Source of the DNA: CAG-791 sp045113775
GTDB taxonomy: Bacteria; Bacillota; Clostridia; Lachnospirales; Lachnospiraceae
DNA: 64,000 bases
Reading direction: 5' to 3'
NCBI GenBank assembly: GCA_045113775.1
Contig: JBGUJH010000067.1
Location: 135,033-199,032 of the forward strand
A program made the position numbers and the translations under genes. A model generated the notes under the pieces. It was not told the origin of the DNA. It worked only from the letters and a program-made list of their open reading frames with translations, and did not search any database. Shown here in pieces: positions 1-9,985 of this stretch. Each line of letters begins with the position of its first letter. Position 1 is the first letter of the stretch.

Positions 1-946
1 AGTAGCTCATATCCTCGCCGGATACGTTCTGGTGCTGGGTCAGGTCATAATCGGTCCTGTCCGCGATGCCCCAGAGTTCGCCCCAGCCGAAGGGGAACAG
101 GAACTCGATGTCTGTGGTAGCCTTGGAATAGAAAGAGAGCTCTTCTTTGTCGTGGTCTCTCATTCTGGTCTCTTCGGGCTTGAGGCCGAGCTTCATGAGC
201 CAGTTCCAGCAGAAATCTTTCCAGTAAGCGAACCACTCGAGGTCTGTGTCGGGCTCGCAGAAGAACTCCATCTCCATCTGCTCGAACTCACGGGTCCTGA
301 AAGTGAAGTTGCCGGGAGTGATCTCGTTTCGGAAGGACTTGCCGATCTGGCAGATACCGAAAGGAACTTTCTTTCTGGAAGTTCTCTGAACGTTCTTGAA
401 GTTGACGAAGATGCCCTGTGCGGTCTCAGGCCTGAGGTAAACAGTGGAAGCACTGCTCTCAGTAACGCCCTGGAAAGTCTTGAACATCAGGTTGAACTGA
501 CGGATGTCTGTCCAGTGGAACTTGCCGCAGCTGGGGCAGGGAACCGCGAACTTGTTGATAAAGCCCATCATCTCGTCGCTGGTCCAGCCGTCGACGCTGC
601 CGTCCAGAGTCATCTCATGCTCTGCTGCGTAATCTTCGATTAGCTTGTCAGCGCGGAATCTCTCGCCGCAGGCCTTGCAGTCCATGAGCGGATCGGAAAA
701 GCTGGCAAGATGTCCGCTCGCCACCCAGGTCTGGGGGTTCATCAGGATCGCGCAGTCAACACCTACGTTCTCGGGGCTCTCCTGTACAAATTTCTGCCAC
801 CAGGCTTTCTTGACGTTGTTCTTGAGTTCAACGCCCAGATTGCCGTAGTCCCATGTGTTGGCCAGTCCGCCGTAGATCTGGGAACCGGGGTAAATAAATC
901 CTCTGGCATTACACAGTGCCACGATCTTATCCATTGTCTTTTCCAT
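1..946 (-). CDS. glyS: Glycyl-tRNA synthetase, dimeric type (partial, C-terminal part outside window)
   Basis: Cytoplasmic class II enzyme that charges tRNA-Gly with glycine. Only the first ~315 residues are in the window; the gene runs off the left edge. The start is the ATG at 946-944, preceded by AAAGGAG. The N-terminus carries the typical VALCNARGFIYPGSQIYGG and LANTWDYGNLG blocks. Two zinc-type cysteine pairs are visible (about C90/C93 and C137/C140), as is the class II motif 2 region (RPETAQGIFVNFKN, then FRNEITPGNF and RTREFEQMEMEFF). This is the single-chain alpha2 form, not the glyQ/glyS tetramer. It lies downstream of recO but has its own strong promoter (1035-1063). I see no T-box in the short leader. 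Confidence 0.96.
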   Translation of the reverse strand, partial: MEKTMDKIVALCNARGFIYPGSQIYGGLANTWDYGNLGVELKNNVKKAWWQKFVQESPENVGVDCAILMNPQTWVASGHLASFSDPLMDCKACGERFRADKLIEDYAAEHEMTLDGSVDGWTSDEMMGFINKFAVPCPSCGKFHWTDIRQFNLMFKTFQGVTESSASTVYLRPETAQGIFVNFKNVQRTSRKKVPFGICQIGKSFRNEITPGNFTFRTREFEQMEMEFFCEPDTDLEWFAYWKDFCWNWLMKLGLKPEETRMRDHDKEELSFYSKATTDIEFLFPFGWGELWGIADRTDYDLTQHQNVSGEDMSY

Positions 947-1034
947 TGAATGCGTGCTCCTTTTATATTATTTCTTTGCTGCTACAGCCTCTTGTCAAAA
1001 AAGTGATGTCGGCAATGTAGTACATCAACGCTTT

Positions 1035-1063
1035 ATTATAAAGCAGTCCAAAACGATTTGCAA
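1035..1063 (-). promoter_or_regulatory. Promoter of glyS
   Basis: On the minus strand a TTGCAA -35 box (1058-1063) and a TATAAT -10 box (1035-1040) are separated by exactly 17 bases. The 5' leader would be about 80 nt, too short for a T-box riboswitch. Confidence 0.75.
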
Positions 1064-1120
1064 CGTACAATCCCCGCAAACATAGTGCCGCAATCTATTC
1101 CGGAGATGTTCGGGGGCGGC

Positions 1121-1771
1121 TTACTGCAGTACTTCCAGGATCTGCAGGCTCCGGAACTTGTGGTCCCAGGTGCGTCCGATGAGCCATCCGGCGTAGGATT
1201 CGAGCTCTCCCAGTACTTCCGGCTTCACTCCGAACGTAAAAATCTTTGCCGGCGGCGTCCTGAACAGGAAGTCGAGAGCATAGAGAGTAGCATCAAGATA
1301 CTTCTCACCCCTTCGCGGTCCCGGATATTCCCCTTCCAGCATGACGGCCTTGATCTCAAACACGGCTCTGACCAGCCTGTTGTCGAAGGACTCCGATTCA
1401 AGGGCTCTCAGGCTCTGGTAAGCCAGAAGAAGCAGAGCTGTCTCGTCGTTGTTCTCCCTTGTCACATACTGCAGGACCTCCATGAAATAAGTCCCGTAAC
1501 AAGCCGCTGTAATGTCCGAGCGGAGCTTCTCGAAGTAATTATCCACTTTGGCTTCGAGAATCTGGTAAGCGCTTCTGCCCTGGCTGATCTTAAATGTTCC
1601 GAACACGAACGGCGATGCCGCCGCCATCACAGGACTTCCGGGCTTTCTGGCTCCCCGTGCGAATCCCGAGATCCTTCCTCTCTCTTTTGTCAGGATCTCC
1701 ACCCTTCTGTCATATTCTCCCGCGGGAACACTGGTAAGTACCAGCCCCGTCACTTGCATATCTGTATTCAT
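1121..1771 (-). CDS. recO: DNA repair protein RecO
   Basis: RecFOR-pathway protein that binds single-stranded DNA and helps load RecA. The N-terminal OB-fold block is clear (residues 1-80: VTGLVLTSVPAGEYDRRVEILTKERG, then the FARGARKPGSP basic stretch), followed by the helical region with FYMEVLQYVTRE-like sequence around residue 95-105. At 216 residues it is shorter than many relatives (about 240-260), and I see no C-terminal zinc-binding CxxC pair, so the C-terminal domain may be reduced. It follows era with an 18-base gap and probably shares its transcript. The ribosome site is weak, suggesting coupling to era. Confidence 0.88.
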   Translation of the reverse strand: MNTDMQVTGLVLTSVPAGEYDRRVEILTKERGRISGFARGARKPGSPVMAAASPFVFGTFKISQGRSAYQILEAKVDNYFEKLRSDITAACYGTYFMEVLQYVTRENNDETALLLLAYQSLRALESESFDNRLVRAVFEIKAVMLEGEYPGPRRGEKYLDATLYALDFLFRTPPAKIFTFGVKPEVLGELESYAGWLIGRTWDHKFRSLQILEVLQ

Positions 1772-1789
1772 AATTCAGAAGATCCAAGC

Positions 1790-2815
1790 TCACTTTTTGT
1801 ATTTGCGCATGTCATACCCGAAGGACTTCATCTGCTGCTCGTTGTCCTTCCAGTCCTTGCGGACCTTGACCCAGAGCTTCAGGTTCACCTTGCACTGCAG
1901 CATGTTCTCGATATCGGTCCTGGCAGCCGTTCCGATCTTCTTGAGCATGGCGCCCTGCCTGCCGATCACGATCAGCTTGTGGCTCTCCCGCTCGCAGATG
2001 ATAGAGGCGTCGATGTCACAGATCTCCGTGCCGTCTTTCCTCTTTCGGTATTTCATGCTGTCGATGGTCACCGCGATTCCGTGAGGGACTTCCTCCTGCA
2101 GAAGGCGGAGCGCCTTCTCCCGGATGATCTCTCCGGCGATCTCCCGCTCAGTCTCCGTCGTGACCTGCTCCTCGTCGTAGAAAGGCTCTCCCTCGGGAAG
2201 AAGGTCAAAGAGGCTGGTCAGAAGGTCCTCTGTTCCAACGCCTGTGCGGGCGCTCACGGGAATGATCGCTTTGAGATTGGATGCCGCGGCTGGCTTTCCG
2301 GCCGCCTCATTCTCTGCATTCTGTGCCTTCACCGCCTCGTCATACGCCTTCTGGTACACGGCAATGACCGGCAGGATCTGTCCTTTTTTAACGGAATCAA
2401 TTTTGTTGATAAGGATCAGGACGGGCGTCTTTACGGATGCCAGCTGACTGACAATGTCCTTGTCCTCTTCGCTCATCTTCTCCCTGGGCTCCACGAGCCA
2501 TAGGGCTACATCCACTTCCTTAAGCGTGCTCTGAGCCGCCTTTACCATAAATTCGCCCATTTTGGTCTTCGTGCGGTGGATGCCCGGAGTATCCAGAAAT
2601 ACGACCTGCCCCCGGTCCTCTGTCAAAATAGTGCGCACCTGCGTCCTGGTCGTCTGGGGCTTGTAAGACGTGATCGCGATCTTTTGCCCGATCAGGCGGT
2701 TCATCAGCGTGGATTTGCCGACATTGGGCTTTCCTATGATCGTCGCGAAACCGGCCTTTTTACCCGCTTTATTATCAGAATTTTCGTGCGCTGTCATTTC
2801 ATTTTTGTCTGTCAT
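1790..2815 (-). CDS. era: GTPase Era, 16S rRNA maturation factor
   Basis: GTPase that binds the 3' end of 16S rRNA during 30S assembly. The G1 loop GKPNVGKST is near residues 28-36, the G3 motif DTPGIHRTK follows, and NKID supplies G4. A C-terminal KH domain contains IGRQGAMLKKIGTAARTDIE. At 341 residues it is longer than the usual ~300 because of an alanine-rich linker (around AQNAENEAAGKPAAASN) and an N-terminal extension. It sits between the M16C protease and recO in a same-strand group; era-recO-glyS order is common in Clostridia. Confidence 0.95.
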   Translation of the reverse strand: MTDKNEMTAHENSDNKAGKKAGFATIIGKPNVGKSTLMNRLIGQKIAITSYKPQTTRTQVRTILTEDRGQVVFLDTPGIHRTKTKMGEFMVKAAQSTLKEVDVALWLVEPREKMSEEDKDIVSQLASVKTPVLILINKIDSVKKGQILPVIAVYQKAYDEAVKAQNAENEAAGKPAAASNLKAIIPVSARTGVGTEDLLTSLFDLLPEGEPFYDEEQVTTETEREIAGEIIREKALRLLQEEVPHGIAVTIDSMKYRKRKDGTEICDIDASIICERESHKLIVIGRQGAMLKKIGTAARTDIENMLQCKVNLKLWVKVRKDWKDNEQQMKSFGYDMRKYKK

Positions 2816-2844
2816 TCTTTATTAATCCTTTTACATGCAGCAGT

Positions 2845-5823
2845 TCACTGCAGCTTTTCCAATTTATCAAATCTGTCTGCTTCTTTCCGCAGCTTCTCGG
2901 CGTTTCCGACGACGCACAGGGCATCTTCGCTGAGGAAAGCCTCGATTATGTCAGCCAGAGCCCGAATGTCGGCAGGCGTGCAGTCCAGGAGCTGTTTTCT
3001 CTCCAAAAGCGCCTTCTCTTCCGTGAGGCCTGTCATATAGGCGGAAAGGGAATACTTTCCGTAAACCGAAGGCGTCATGGGCCTGTCCAGCGTGCTGACC
3101 GCTCCTATGATGTATTTGGTCATCGTGCGCTCGTCCGCATCAAAGCCGCGGACAAAGTCAGGCGCCCCTTCAAAGGTTCCGATCGTCTGCGCCAGATGGG
3201 GATCTCTGTAAGAAACGAAATAAGCGCTTCCGTCCCTGGAGAAGCCGCTCATGCAGCCGTACGCTCCGCCTTTCACTCTCACATTTGTCCACAGATAATC
3301 ATAGCCCAGGATCACTCGCAGTACCCTGAGGGCTCCTGTATACGTGAAGCCTCTGCTGCCGAAACTTCCCGCTCTGCATACATACTGGACCTGTCCGGCC
3401 GTTGTAAAGCCCTCTTTGACCTTGACGGGTTTTAAGCAGTAAGCCGGGCCGTATTCCGCCAGGTCCTCCTCCTCAGTCTTACCCTGCGGGAGCGCCCCTG
3501 CGAGGGCGGAAGTTCCGGCGATGATCTGCCCGGTGCTCTCTTCGTCCGCCGTGCAGTCTGTCATAAGGTGATCCGCGCGGAAGATATACTGTGTCATCTC
3601 TTTAAGTATCCCGATCAGTTCGTCCGACTCACCCTTCTCGAGCAGTCCGCAGACTTCATCCAGCTTGCGGTATGCAGTCAGGCCGTTCACATAGTCCATG
3701 ATCAGAGAGGTCTCGGAGAATCCCGCTGATGCCCTGATCAAGGCGGTCACATGACCTGATGACGGAAGATCCGCGCGCATGGCGGCTCTCTCCTCCTCCA
3801 GCACTTCCAGGATCCGGGCTCTGCTGTCCCACTTTGAAGCCGTAATGATTTCCTTTACAAGCCTGAAAGCGTGATCCAGGTTGCTGTGCAAGACCTTGCT
3901 CGTGACTTCCACAGTCAGCTTGTAATCAGAAAGGTCTCCGTTCTGCGTATAAGCGCTGATCGTTGCCCCGATCCCGCCGGTGTAGATGTTGATCTCCTGA
4001 TCCAGCTGCGCATAGCTGAAATTCTCCGTGTCAAGAACGCCCAGAAGCGTCTTGAGGATCCCCAGGTAAGGGAAAAACTTCTGAGGGAGCTTCGAGATAT
4101 CGAACATAAATGTCAGATAATCGATTCCCGATGTATTAAGGGGATGAGAGATCACCGGCGTCTCATGCAGCCTCCCCTGCCCAAGCTCTGTTACTGCTTT
4201 CCCGATCTTATTGATGAAAGGCTTGATCTCCCTGCTCAGATCCGCTCTCTGCAGCATGGGGATCTTTTCCATATTCTCCCTGGTATCGGGCGTCTCCTGC
4301 CAATTCCGAAGAGCTGCAAGGTCGTCGACGATCTTCTGCCGCTCATCGGAAGTCAGGCTCTCTGCGTAGGCTTCAAGCTTCTTCCTGAGCTGCTCCGCCA
4401 TCTTTTCCGTAAGTCCCACTTCCGGAGTCATCACTACGATCGCCTTGTGAGGGTTCTCCAGGAAGTGTTTCCTGATCAGTTCTTCAAAATATCCCTTGTC
4501 CATCTTATCTCTGAGAGACGCGAACGCTTCTCCGAGCTCAAGATTGATAAAAGGTGTCGAGTCATCGTAGAGCCAGGTGTCCAGAGCGTTAAGTCCGTAG
4601 ACCAGCCCTTTGGGATACGAGCCGTAATTGGCCTCTCTGTATTTAAATTCAAAGCGGTTGATACTGGCCAGGAGTGCGCGCCGGTCCAGTCCCTCGTCGG
4701 CGATCCCGCGCAGAGTCTCCTCGATGGTCGCTATGAACTCTTCTTTCTTTTCGGGATCCGTATATTTGGCTGTCACCGTGTAGCTTGGCTGCCTGATGCC
4801 AAGTTCCAGAAGAGAATAAACTTCCTCTCCTATGCCCTTGTCCCTGAGCGCTTTTTTGACAGGGGCGCCTTCCGCGTCGCACAGAATATAGTCGATGACC
4901 TTGAACGCCAGGTCCAGTTCTGTGTCCAGTCCGTCGGGAGCAAGGGATACATTCCATGTCAGATAGCTGCGGCCCTTCAGTTCCTCCTCGGACAGAACGG
5001 AGTAATGCTCCAGCGCCTCGGAAGGTCTCTCGAAAGGCGGCTCGAAGGCGATCTCCGAATCAATCTCCAGCCTGTCAAAAGCGGAGAGATAAGCCTCGTC
5101 GAGATATGTGAGCCTCTCCTCCATATCCATGTTGCCGTACAGATAAATATAACTGTTGGACGGATGATAATATCTTCTGTGAAAGTCAAGAAAGGCCTCA
5201 TAAGTGAGGTCCGGAATGTTGACCGGGTCTCCTCCGGACTCCACGGCATAGGTGGTATGGGGATAGAGAGCGCTGTAAATACTGCGGGCCAGAACATCGT
5301 CCGCAGATGAGAGTGCGCCTTTCATCTCGTTGTAGACGACGCCGTTCACCGTGATGGGGCTCTGCGCGTCCTCCGCCTCGTAGTGCCAGCCTTCCTGACG
5401 GAATATATTCTGTTCTTTATAGATATTGGGATAGAATACTGCATCCAGATACACGTGCATCAGGTTCCTGAAATCCGTGTCGTTGCAGCTGGCCACCGGA
5501 TACACCGTTTTGTCAGGATAGGTCATGGCGTTCAGGAAAGTGTTCAGAGATCCCTTTACCAGTTCAACAAAAGGGTCCTTGACGGGGAAATCCCTGGAGC
5601 CGCACAGTACGCTGTGCTCGATAATGTGCGCCACTCCCGTGGAATCTTCCGGCGGAGTGCGAAAAGCGATGTAGAACACCTTGTTGTCATCCTCCGAGGG
5701 AAGAAGTGCCACTCTCGCACCTGTCTTTTTGTGCCTCAGAAGAAGACTGTCGCAGCCTGTGTCCTTCAGGAATTCGTGCTGAAGGAGTTCATATTTGTCA
5801 AGAATTTTCTTACTAACGTCCAT
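2845..5823 (-). CDS. M16C family zinc metallopeptidase (presequence-protease-like)
   Basis: Large clamshell zinc peptidase expected to degrade peptides in the cytoplasm. The inverted zinc motif HIIEH is at residues 66-70, followed by SVLCGS, with a downstream NEMKGA block supplying the third ligand region, all typical of the PreP/HypA-like M16C group. The open frame extends to 5910, but the start at 5823 is chosen because it has GAGGA upstream and gives a normal N-terminus; the product is 992 residues, close to the usual ~970-1000. No signal peptide. It precedes era on the same strand. Substrates are not known from sequence. Confidence 0.9.
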   Translation of the reverse strand: MDVSKKILDKYELLQHEFLKDTGCDSLLLRHKKTGARVALLPSEDDNKVFYIAFRTPPEDSTGVAHIIEHSVLCGSRDFPVKDPFVELVKGSLNTFLNAMTYPDKTVYPVASCNDTDFRNLMHVYLDAVFYPNIYKEQNIFRQEGWHYEAEDAQSPITVNGVVYNEMKGALSSADDVLARSIYSALYPHTTYAVESGGDPVNIPDLTYEAFLDFHRRYYHPSNSYIYLYGNMDMEERLTYLDEAYLSAFDRLEIDSEIAFEPPFERPSEALEHYSVLSEEELKGRSYLTWNVSLAPDGLDTELDLAFKVIDYILCDAEGAPVKKALRDKGIGEEVYSLLELGIRQPSYTVTAKYTDPEKKEEFIATIEETLRGIADEGLDRRALLASINRFEFKYREANYGSYPKGLVYGLNALDTWLYDDSTPFINLELGEAFASLRDKMDKGYFEELIRKHFLENPHKAIVVMTPEVGLTEKMAEQLRKKLEAYAESLTSDERQKIVDDLAALRNWQETPDTRENMEKIPMLQRADLSREIKPFINKIGKAVTELGQGRLHETPVISHPLNTSGIDYLTFMFDISKLPQKFFPYLGILKTLLGVLDTENFSYAQLDQEINIYTGGIGATISAYTQNGDLSDYKLTVEVTSKVLHSNLDHAFRLVKEIITASKWDSRARILEVLEEERAAMRADLPSSGHVTALIRASAGFSETSLIMDYVNGLTAYRKLDEVCGLLEKGESDELIGILKEMTQYIFRADHLMTDCTADEESTGQIIAGTSALAGALPQGKTEEEDLAEYGPAYCLKPVKVKEGFTTAGQVQYVCRAGSFGSRGFTYTGALRVLRVILGYDYLWTNVRVKGGAYGCMSGFSRDGSAYFVSYRDPHLAQTIGTFEGAPDFVRGFDADERTMTKYIIGAVSTLDRPMTPSVYGKYSLSAYMTGLTEEKALLERKQLLDCTPADIRALADIIEAFLSEDALCVVGNAEKLRKEADRFDKLEKLQ

Positions 5824-5954
5824 AAAATCCTCACTATTACTGTTTTTGGAAATTTCGCTATACCTGCTATTATAATGTGAAAATCTCAAAAAGATAGACA
5901 TGATTATCATATAAATTCCGTTCCGGTGTCAATCCGGTACCAAAAAACAGAGCC

Positions 5955-5995
5955 AAAAAAGCTCGAACTTATGCGTTTTATCATAAGTTCGAGCT
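5955..5995 (-). terminator. Intrinsic terminator of the sensor kinase transcript
   Basis: A 14-bp perfect stem (arms 5960-5973 and 5982-5995) is followed on the minus strand by six T. The arm core GAACTTATG/CATAAGTTC is shared with the terminator at 9986-10024. Confidence 0.85.
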
Positions 5996-6061
5996 GATGG
6001 CCTGCGGGCCTTTATGAATTGTCATTGCAGAACTGCCGGCGATGTAATTGGGCTCGATCCT

Positions 6062-7351
6062 TTACGCCTTCGGCAGGCTGATCGTCACTTTGGTCCCCTC
6101 GCCGATATGCGTCTCGATTGCCAGGCTGCCGCCGACGACGCGGCGTAAACGTTCCCGGACGTTTTTAAGGCCGACATGCGCCAGTCCGTCCTTAGGAATT
6201 TCGTCCGGAACAAACCCCGGACCATTGTCTGTCACACAGATTTCATAAGCGTCACTTTTTTCAGATGTGCTGACAATTACTGTCCCTCTTCCATCCCTCT
6301 TCTGCCGGATGCCGTAACGGATCGCGTTTTCGACGATTGGCTGAAGCGTCAGGGTCGGAAGCTGGAATTGCGTACAGTTAAGCTCATATCGGACATCCAG
6401 GGCTCTGCCGAAACGCAGCTGCTGAAGCCGCACATAGTGCTGGGTATGCTCCAGTTCCTTTGAAAAAGGAATTGGGACATTGATATTGATGGAGTCCATA
6501 TTGTGCCGCAGATACTGGGAAAATTCCCCGACCGCCAGATAGGCGGTATCCGGATCGATCCGGCAGATCTCCTGTATGACATACAGCGCATTGAAAAGGA
6601 AATGCGGCTGGATCTGACTGAGCATCAGATCCACTTTCATCTGCTCGTTCCTCTGTTCCTGAATCCGATATTCCCGTGACTGCTCGATCAATGTTACTAC
6701 CAGCATGACCAGCATAGAACAGCTGGAAGAAAAGGCCACAAGATAAATCCCGGGAAAGAACGGCTTCAGCAAGATGGTCAATAGCGGTAATCCCAGGTAT
6801 GTACCAAACGACAGTCTCTGTCCCTGTGTGATCTGATCACGATACCGAACCAGAAGCAGGAAGTCAAAGAACATGAAGACAGCGACAATAATGAATCCGA
6901 TGTTCTTCCATTCGCCCTCGTAATATCTGTAGTCCTCATCTACCAGTGCGATTTTTCCTGCATACTGCCCATAAAAAAGGACAATCTCTGACAGAACCAT
7001 TGCCACAGTCAGAGACAGCCTGATCCGCCTGTCAAACTTTGACGGCAAACGCAGGATGGTCAGCAGATAATTTGATGCGGCATACACTGTCAGGATTGAA
7101 ATGAAAAAAGACAGGAAGCCGGCGATCATCATGCCAATGCGCCACTCATTGCCCTGAAACCCGTTCATGAGTTCCAACAGCAAAATGCTCAGATTATAGA
7201 ACAGCATCGAAGAAAAGCAGACAAAGAAATACCGTACAGTCGTGCGGTCGTGGCTGAAGCCGAATCCCAGCAGCAATATGGAAAAAAGGCTTACCATGAC
7301 GCCAATTACCTCAATAATGAGATTGACGACACTACTTCCGACAATGGCCAT
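6062..7351 (-). CDS. Membrane sensor histidine kinase (LytS/YehU-like, orphan)
   Basis: Signal-sensing kinase of the inner membrane. Residues 1-225 hold about six hydrophobic segments with no recognisable extracellular domain. Then comes the His_kinase block QIQPHFLFNALYV with the phosphorylated His near residue 250, and a C-terminal HATPase with the N-box QPIVENAIRYG (about 337) and the glycine boxes DNGPGF and VGLKNVRERL. AAGGAGG precedes the ATG at 7351. No response regulator gene lies beside it in the window, so its partner is elsewhere; such kinases usually work with LytTR-type regulators. It follows the surface protein gene on the same strand. Confidence 0.9.
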   Translation of the reverse strand: MAIVGSSVVNLIIEVIGVMVSLFSILLLGFGFSHDRTTVRYFFVCFSSMLFYNLSILLLELMNGFQGNEWRIGMMIAGFLSFFISILTVYAASNYLLTILRLPSKFDRRIRLSLTVAMVLSEIVLFYGQYAGKIALVDEDYRYYEGEWKNIGFIIVAVFMFFDFLLLVRYRDQITQGQRLSFGTYLGLPLLTILLKPFFPGIYLVAFSSSCSMLVMLVVTLIEQSREYRIQEQRNEQMKVDLMLSQIQPHFLFNALYVIQEICRIDPDTAYLAVGEFSQYLRHNMDSININVPIPFSKELEHTQHYVRLQQLRFGRALDVRYELNCTQFQLPTLTLQPIVENAIRYGIRQKRDGRGTVIVSTSEKSDAYEICVTDNGPGFVPDEIPKDGLAHVGLKNVRERLRRVVGGSLAIETHIGEGTKVTISLPKA

Positions 7352-7368
7352 GAAGACCTCCTTGTAAC

Positions 7369-7403
7369 ATTGCCGCAGACACCGTACGTCTGCGGCAATG
7401 TAA
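7369..7403. other. 14-bp hairpin between surface protein and kinase genes
   Basis: Perfect inverted repeat, arms 7369-7382 and 7390-7403, with a 7-base loop. On the minus strand it ends three bases before the kinase ribosome site and has no T-tract, so it looks more like an intercistronic mRNA hairpin or operator than an intrinsic terminator. Confidence 0.6.
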
Positions 7404-7433
7404 ATCTGTTTGAAAACAGCGGCCTCTCACTGT

Positions 7434-9842
7434 TTACATTCCATGCAGGAACCAGTGAAAGAACCAAATGTAAACGCCTGCACAGATTGAAATCACGATC
7501 CCGACTACGCCGGCAAACAGTTTGACATTCTCAAGGTCTTTTTTCCCCAGACTTTCGCCCGGTGAAAAATCTACTTTTCCGAAGAAATTCTCTTCAAGAA
7601 AACTTTCCAGATCAGAAAGGAAACTGTCAAATTTTTCTGCAATAGCTTTTGCCGCTTTTTCTTTTAACTGATCCGTGACAGGTTCTGCAGTCTCTTCTTC
7701 TTCCGATTCTGCTTCAGCTTCTGCCGTATCCTCTCTTTCAGATTCCGCTAAAGCTAATGCCATCTCTTCTCTTTCGGCTTCCGATGCAGCATCTGCTGTC
7801 TCTTCTTCATATTCCGCTGCAGCATCTGCTGTCTCTTCATTTTCCGTTTCCGCTGCAGCATCTGCTATCTCTTCTTTTCCTTTTTCAGCTGCAGCTTCTG
7901 TCTCCGCGTCTTTTGTCCCGGCCTTTTCCCCATTTGACTCTTCAGGTTTTTTTACCGGCTCTTGCTGATCGGGGTCGATTGTGTCAGGAGTTTTTGGTGT
8001 ATCGGGAGCAGGAATTTTATCGGGAACCGGAGTTTTATTGGGAGCCGGAGGAATGACCGGAGGATGCGAATCTCCGGATTGCTTTTGATTCCTGATCGTA
8101 TAAAGAGCCTGTGCTTCTCCGCTATAGGCACCGATTCCCTGTGCGGTAACAGTGTAAGTTCCCTCCTCTATCATATCTGTATAAGTAAGGATATAATCGA
8201 CACCTTCCTTGAGAGTCCAGCGTCCGCTCCGCACGATCGTGTCAGGATGATGCGCTAAGCCGGTATATGTGCCGCTCGAAGGCAGCAATTCGATTCCGGT
8301 GATGTTCTTAATCTTCTCGCCTTCTCTGAGTTCCGAAACAACCGTGAAGGGGATGACCACAGAACCGGCATCTGCATAGTCCCCGATAAATGTGATCTCG
8401 ATCGTACCGTCGCCGGCTTCAGTCGTGTTGTTATAAGTGACGGTATAATCTCTGTCCGGGACCAGCGCCGGCATTCCATTGTAGTCTTTTCCTTCTGCGC
8501 CTTTTCTGACATTTACTTCAGGCTCAAATTTTTCACCGGAATAAACGCCCGTCAGATACTGCACGGCTATGTGCAGCTGATCTGAGTCCACTGCGCTGTC
8601 ATGGTTAAAGAACTCCAGGTTTGTGCTTCCGCGGAAGACTTCATGGCCGTACTCCCGGACGGAAGAGGGAAGCGAAACTTCCTCAAGGGATTCCATGTCA
8701 GAAAAGGTGTGATCCCCCACATATGTGACACCGTCATCAATGGCAATTTGCTTGATCTCCCCTGCTCTGTCACGCCAGGGAATCTCCGAAGGAGAAGAGA
8801 AATCCGGCATGCTGCCGCTTCCGGATATGACCAATGAATCTTGCTTTTTATCCCCATCGAGGTTCCAGGACAGATTCTCTCCGATCTTGTGCTCCTGGTC
8901 AATGTCCTCTATCGGACGGCTGACCCTCTTTGAGACCGTCTGAGAGTAAGGATATCTAAATGCAGGAGAATCGGTCGCAATAAAATAAGTATAGGACCAT
9001 CCGTAAGACACATCCTTGTCCACAAAGGAACCGGTCGAGGAGGTTCCGATCTGATAAGGAAGTATGTTCCAGCGATAGATCCGGAACAATGCTCCTTCCG
9101 GGTTATCCCATTTCAATGTAATGGATGTGCCGTCTGTAGAGATGCTGCTGATGACAGGGCGCGCGTACACCACAACAGGGGGAGCAGGGTCGGCCTTTTC
9201 CGGCTTCACATTAACCCCCGAGTCATTGGCAGGAGTTTGCGTTTCTGTAAGAACTTCCGGATCATCAAGTATCGCTTCTGCCGTGCCGGCTGAGGGATTT
9301 TCCGAATCGTCAGGGATCGTCTCTGTCACTCCGTCCGAAGGATCTTCCTGCTGTACCTCTTCGATTTCATTGCTTTCTCCGTCGGCTGCTACTTCTTCAT
9401 TACCTTCTGCCGTCAGATCTTCCTCTGCCGTTTCTCCGTTCTCGGTCCCTTCCTCTATTGCGTCACCGGCCCCGTTTTCTTCCTCTGTCTCATCTTCGGT
9501 TCCGGTTTCTTCCTCTGTCGCGTCTTTAGTCCCGCTTTCTTCTTCTATTGCTATTGCATCTGCGATTCCGGTTTCTTCCTCTGTCAAGTCTTCGGTCCCG
9601 GCTTCATTCTCTGTCTGATCTGAGGATACACCTTCGTCGATCGTTACATTCTCTGACGCCGTCTCGCTGTCATTCTCGATGACGGACTCTTCGACGGGAT
9701 CATCTGAGCTTTCTTCATCATGCAGATCCTCGACTGCTGTCTGCGCATCAGAAATGGGAACTTCCTCCGCTTGTACGGGAAAGAACAGCATGTTAACGGC
9801 AACTATTATACCGAGGATAAAATTGAATAGAATCTTATTCAT
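7434..9842 (-). CDS. Acidic repeat surface protein with Fn3-like and leucine-rich-like domains
   Basis: Predicted exported, membrane-anchored cell-surface protein of 802 residues; function unknown. A signal peptide spans residues 1-25 (hydrophobic, ending PVQA). Residues ~30-200 are Glu/Asp/Thr-rich and degenerate. A fibronectin-III-like segment follows (RPVISSISTDGTSITLKW), then a BspA-type leucine-rich-like block (IDDGVTYVGDHTFSDMESL), then two bacterial-Ig-like segments (YSGEKFEPEVNV and YTGLAHHPDTIV). A Pro/Thr/Asp stalk and alanine-glutamate repeats (about 640-740) come next. The C-terminus has one membrane helix (FAGVVGIVISICAGVYIWF). No LPXTG is seen. It precedes the sensor kinase gene and could be co-transcribed with it. 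Confidence 0.75.
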   Translation of the reverse strand: MNKILFNFILGIIVAVNMLFFPVQAEEVPISDAQTAVEDLHDEESSDDPVEESVIENDSETASENVTIDEGVSSDQTENEAGTEDLTEEETGIADAIAIEEESGTKDATEEETGTEDETEEENGAGDAIEEGTENGETAEEDLTAEGNEEVAADGESNEIEEVQQEDPSDGVTETIPDDSENPSAGTAEAILDDPEVLTETQTPANDSGVNVKPEKADPAPPVVVYARPVISSISTDGTSITLKWDNPEGALFRIYRWNILPYQIGTSSTGSFVDKDVSYGWSYTYFIATDSPAFRYPYSQTVSKRVSRPIEDIDQEHKIGENLSWNLDGDKKQDSLVISGSGSMPDFSSPSEIPWRDRAGEIKQIAIDDGVTYVGDHTFSDMESLEEVSLPSSVREYGHEVFRGSTNLEFFNHDSAVDSDQLHIAVQYLTGVYSGEKFEPEVNVRKGAEGKDYNGMPALVPDRDYTVTYNNTTEAGDGTIEITFIGDYADAGSVVIPFTVVSELREGEKIKNITGIELLPSSGTYTGLAHHPDTIVRSGRWTLKEGVDYILTYTDMIEEGTYTVTAQGIGAYSGEAQALYTIRNQKQSGDSHPPVIPPAPNKTPVPDKIPAPDTPKTPDTIDPDQQEPVKKPEESNGEKAGTKDAETEAAAEKGKEEIADAAAETENEETADAAAEYEEETADAASEAEREEMALALAESEREDTAEAEAESEEEETAEPVTDQLKEKAAKAIAEKFDSFLSDLESFLEENFFGKVDFSPGESLGKKDLENVKLFAGVVGIVISICAGVYIWFFHWFLHGM

Positions 9843-9985
9843 GGAAACACCTGACGGTTAACAATAAACAATAAATAATAAATCACTATTTTCCATTTTA
9901 CACATATTAATATCAACCCGTCAAGCATACCGACCGTAAATCCCGGCTCATCCGGACACGTTTTGCAATAGTAAAGGCCACATTC

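Noticed and set aside
1058..2503. 481-codon plus-strand frame antisense to recO and era
   Set aside because: Shadow of two conserved genes and crosses their boundary.
7675..9618. Plus-strand serine/alanine-rich frames inside the surface protein gene
   Set aside because: They are the antisense of glutamate/alanine-rich codons, with no ribosome sites.
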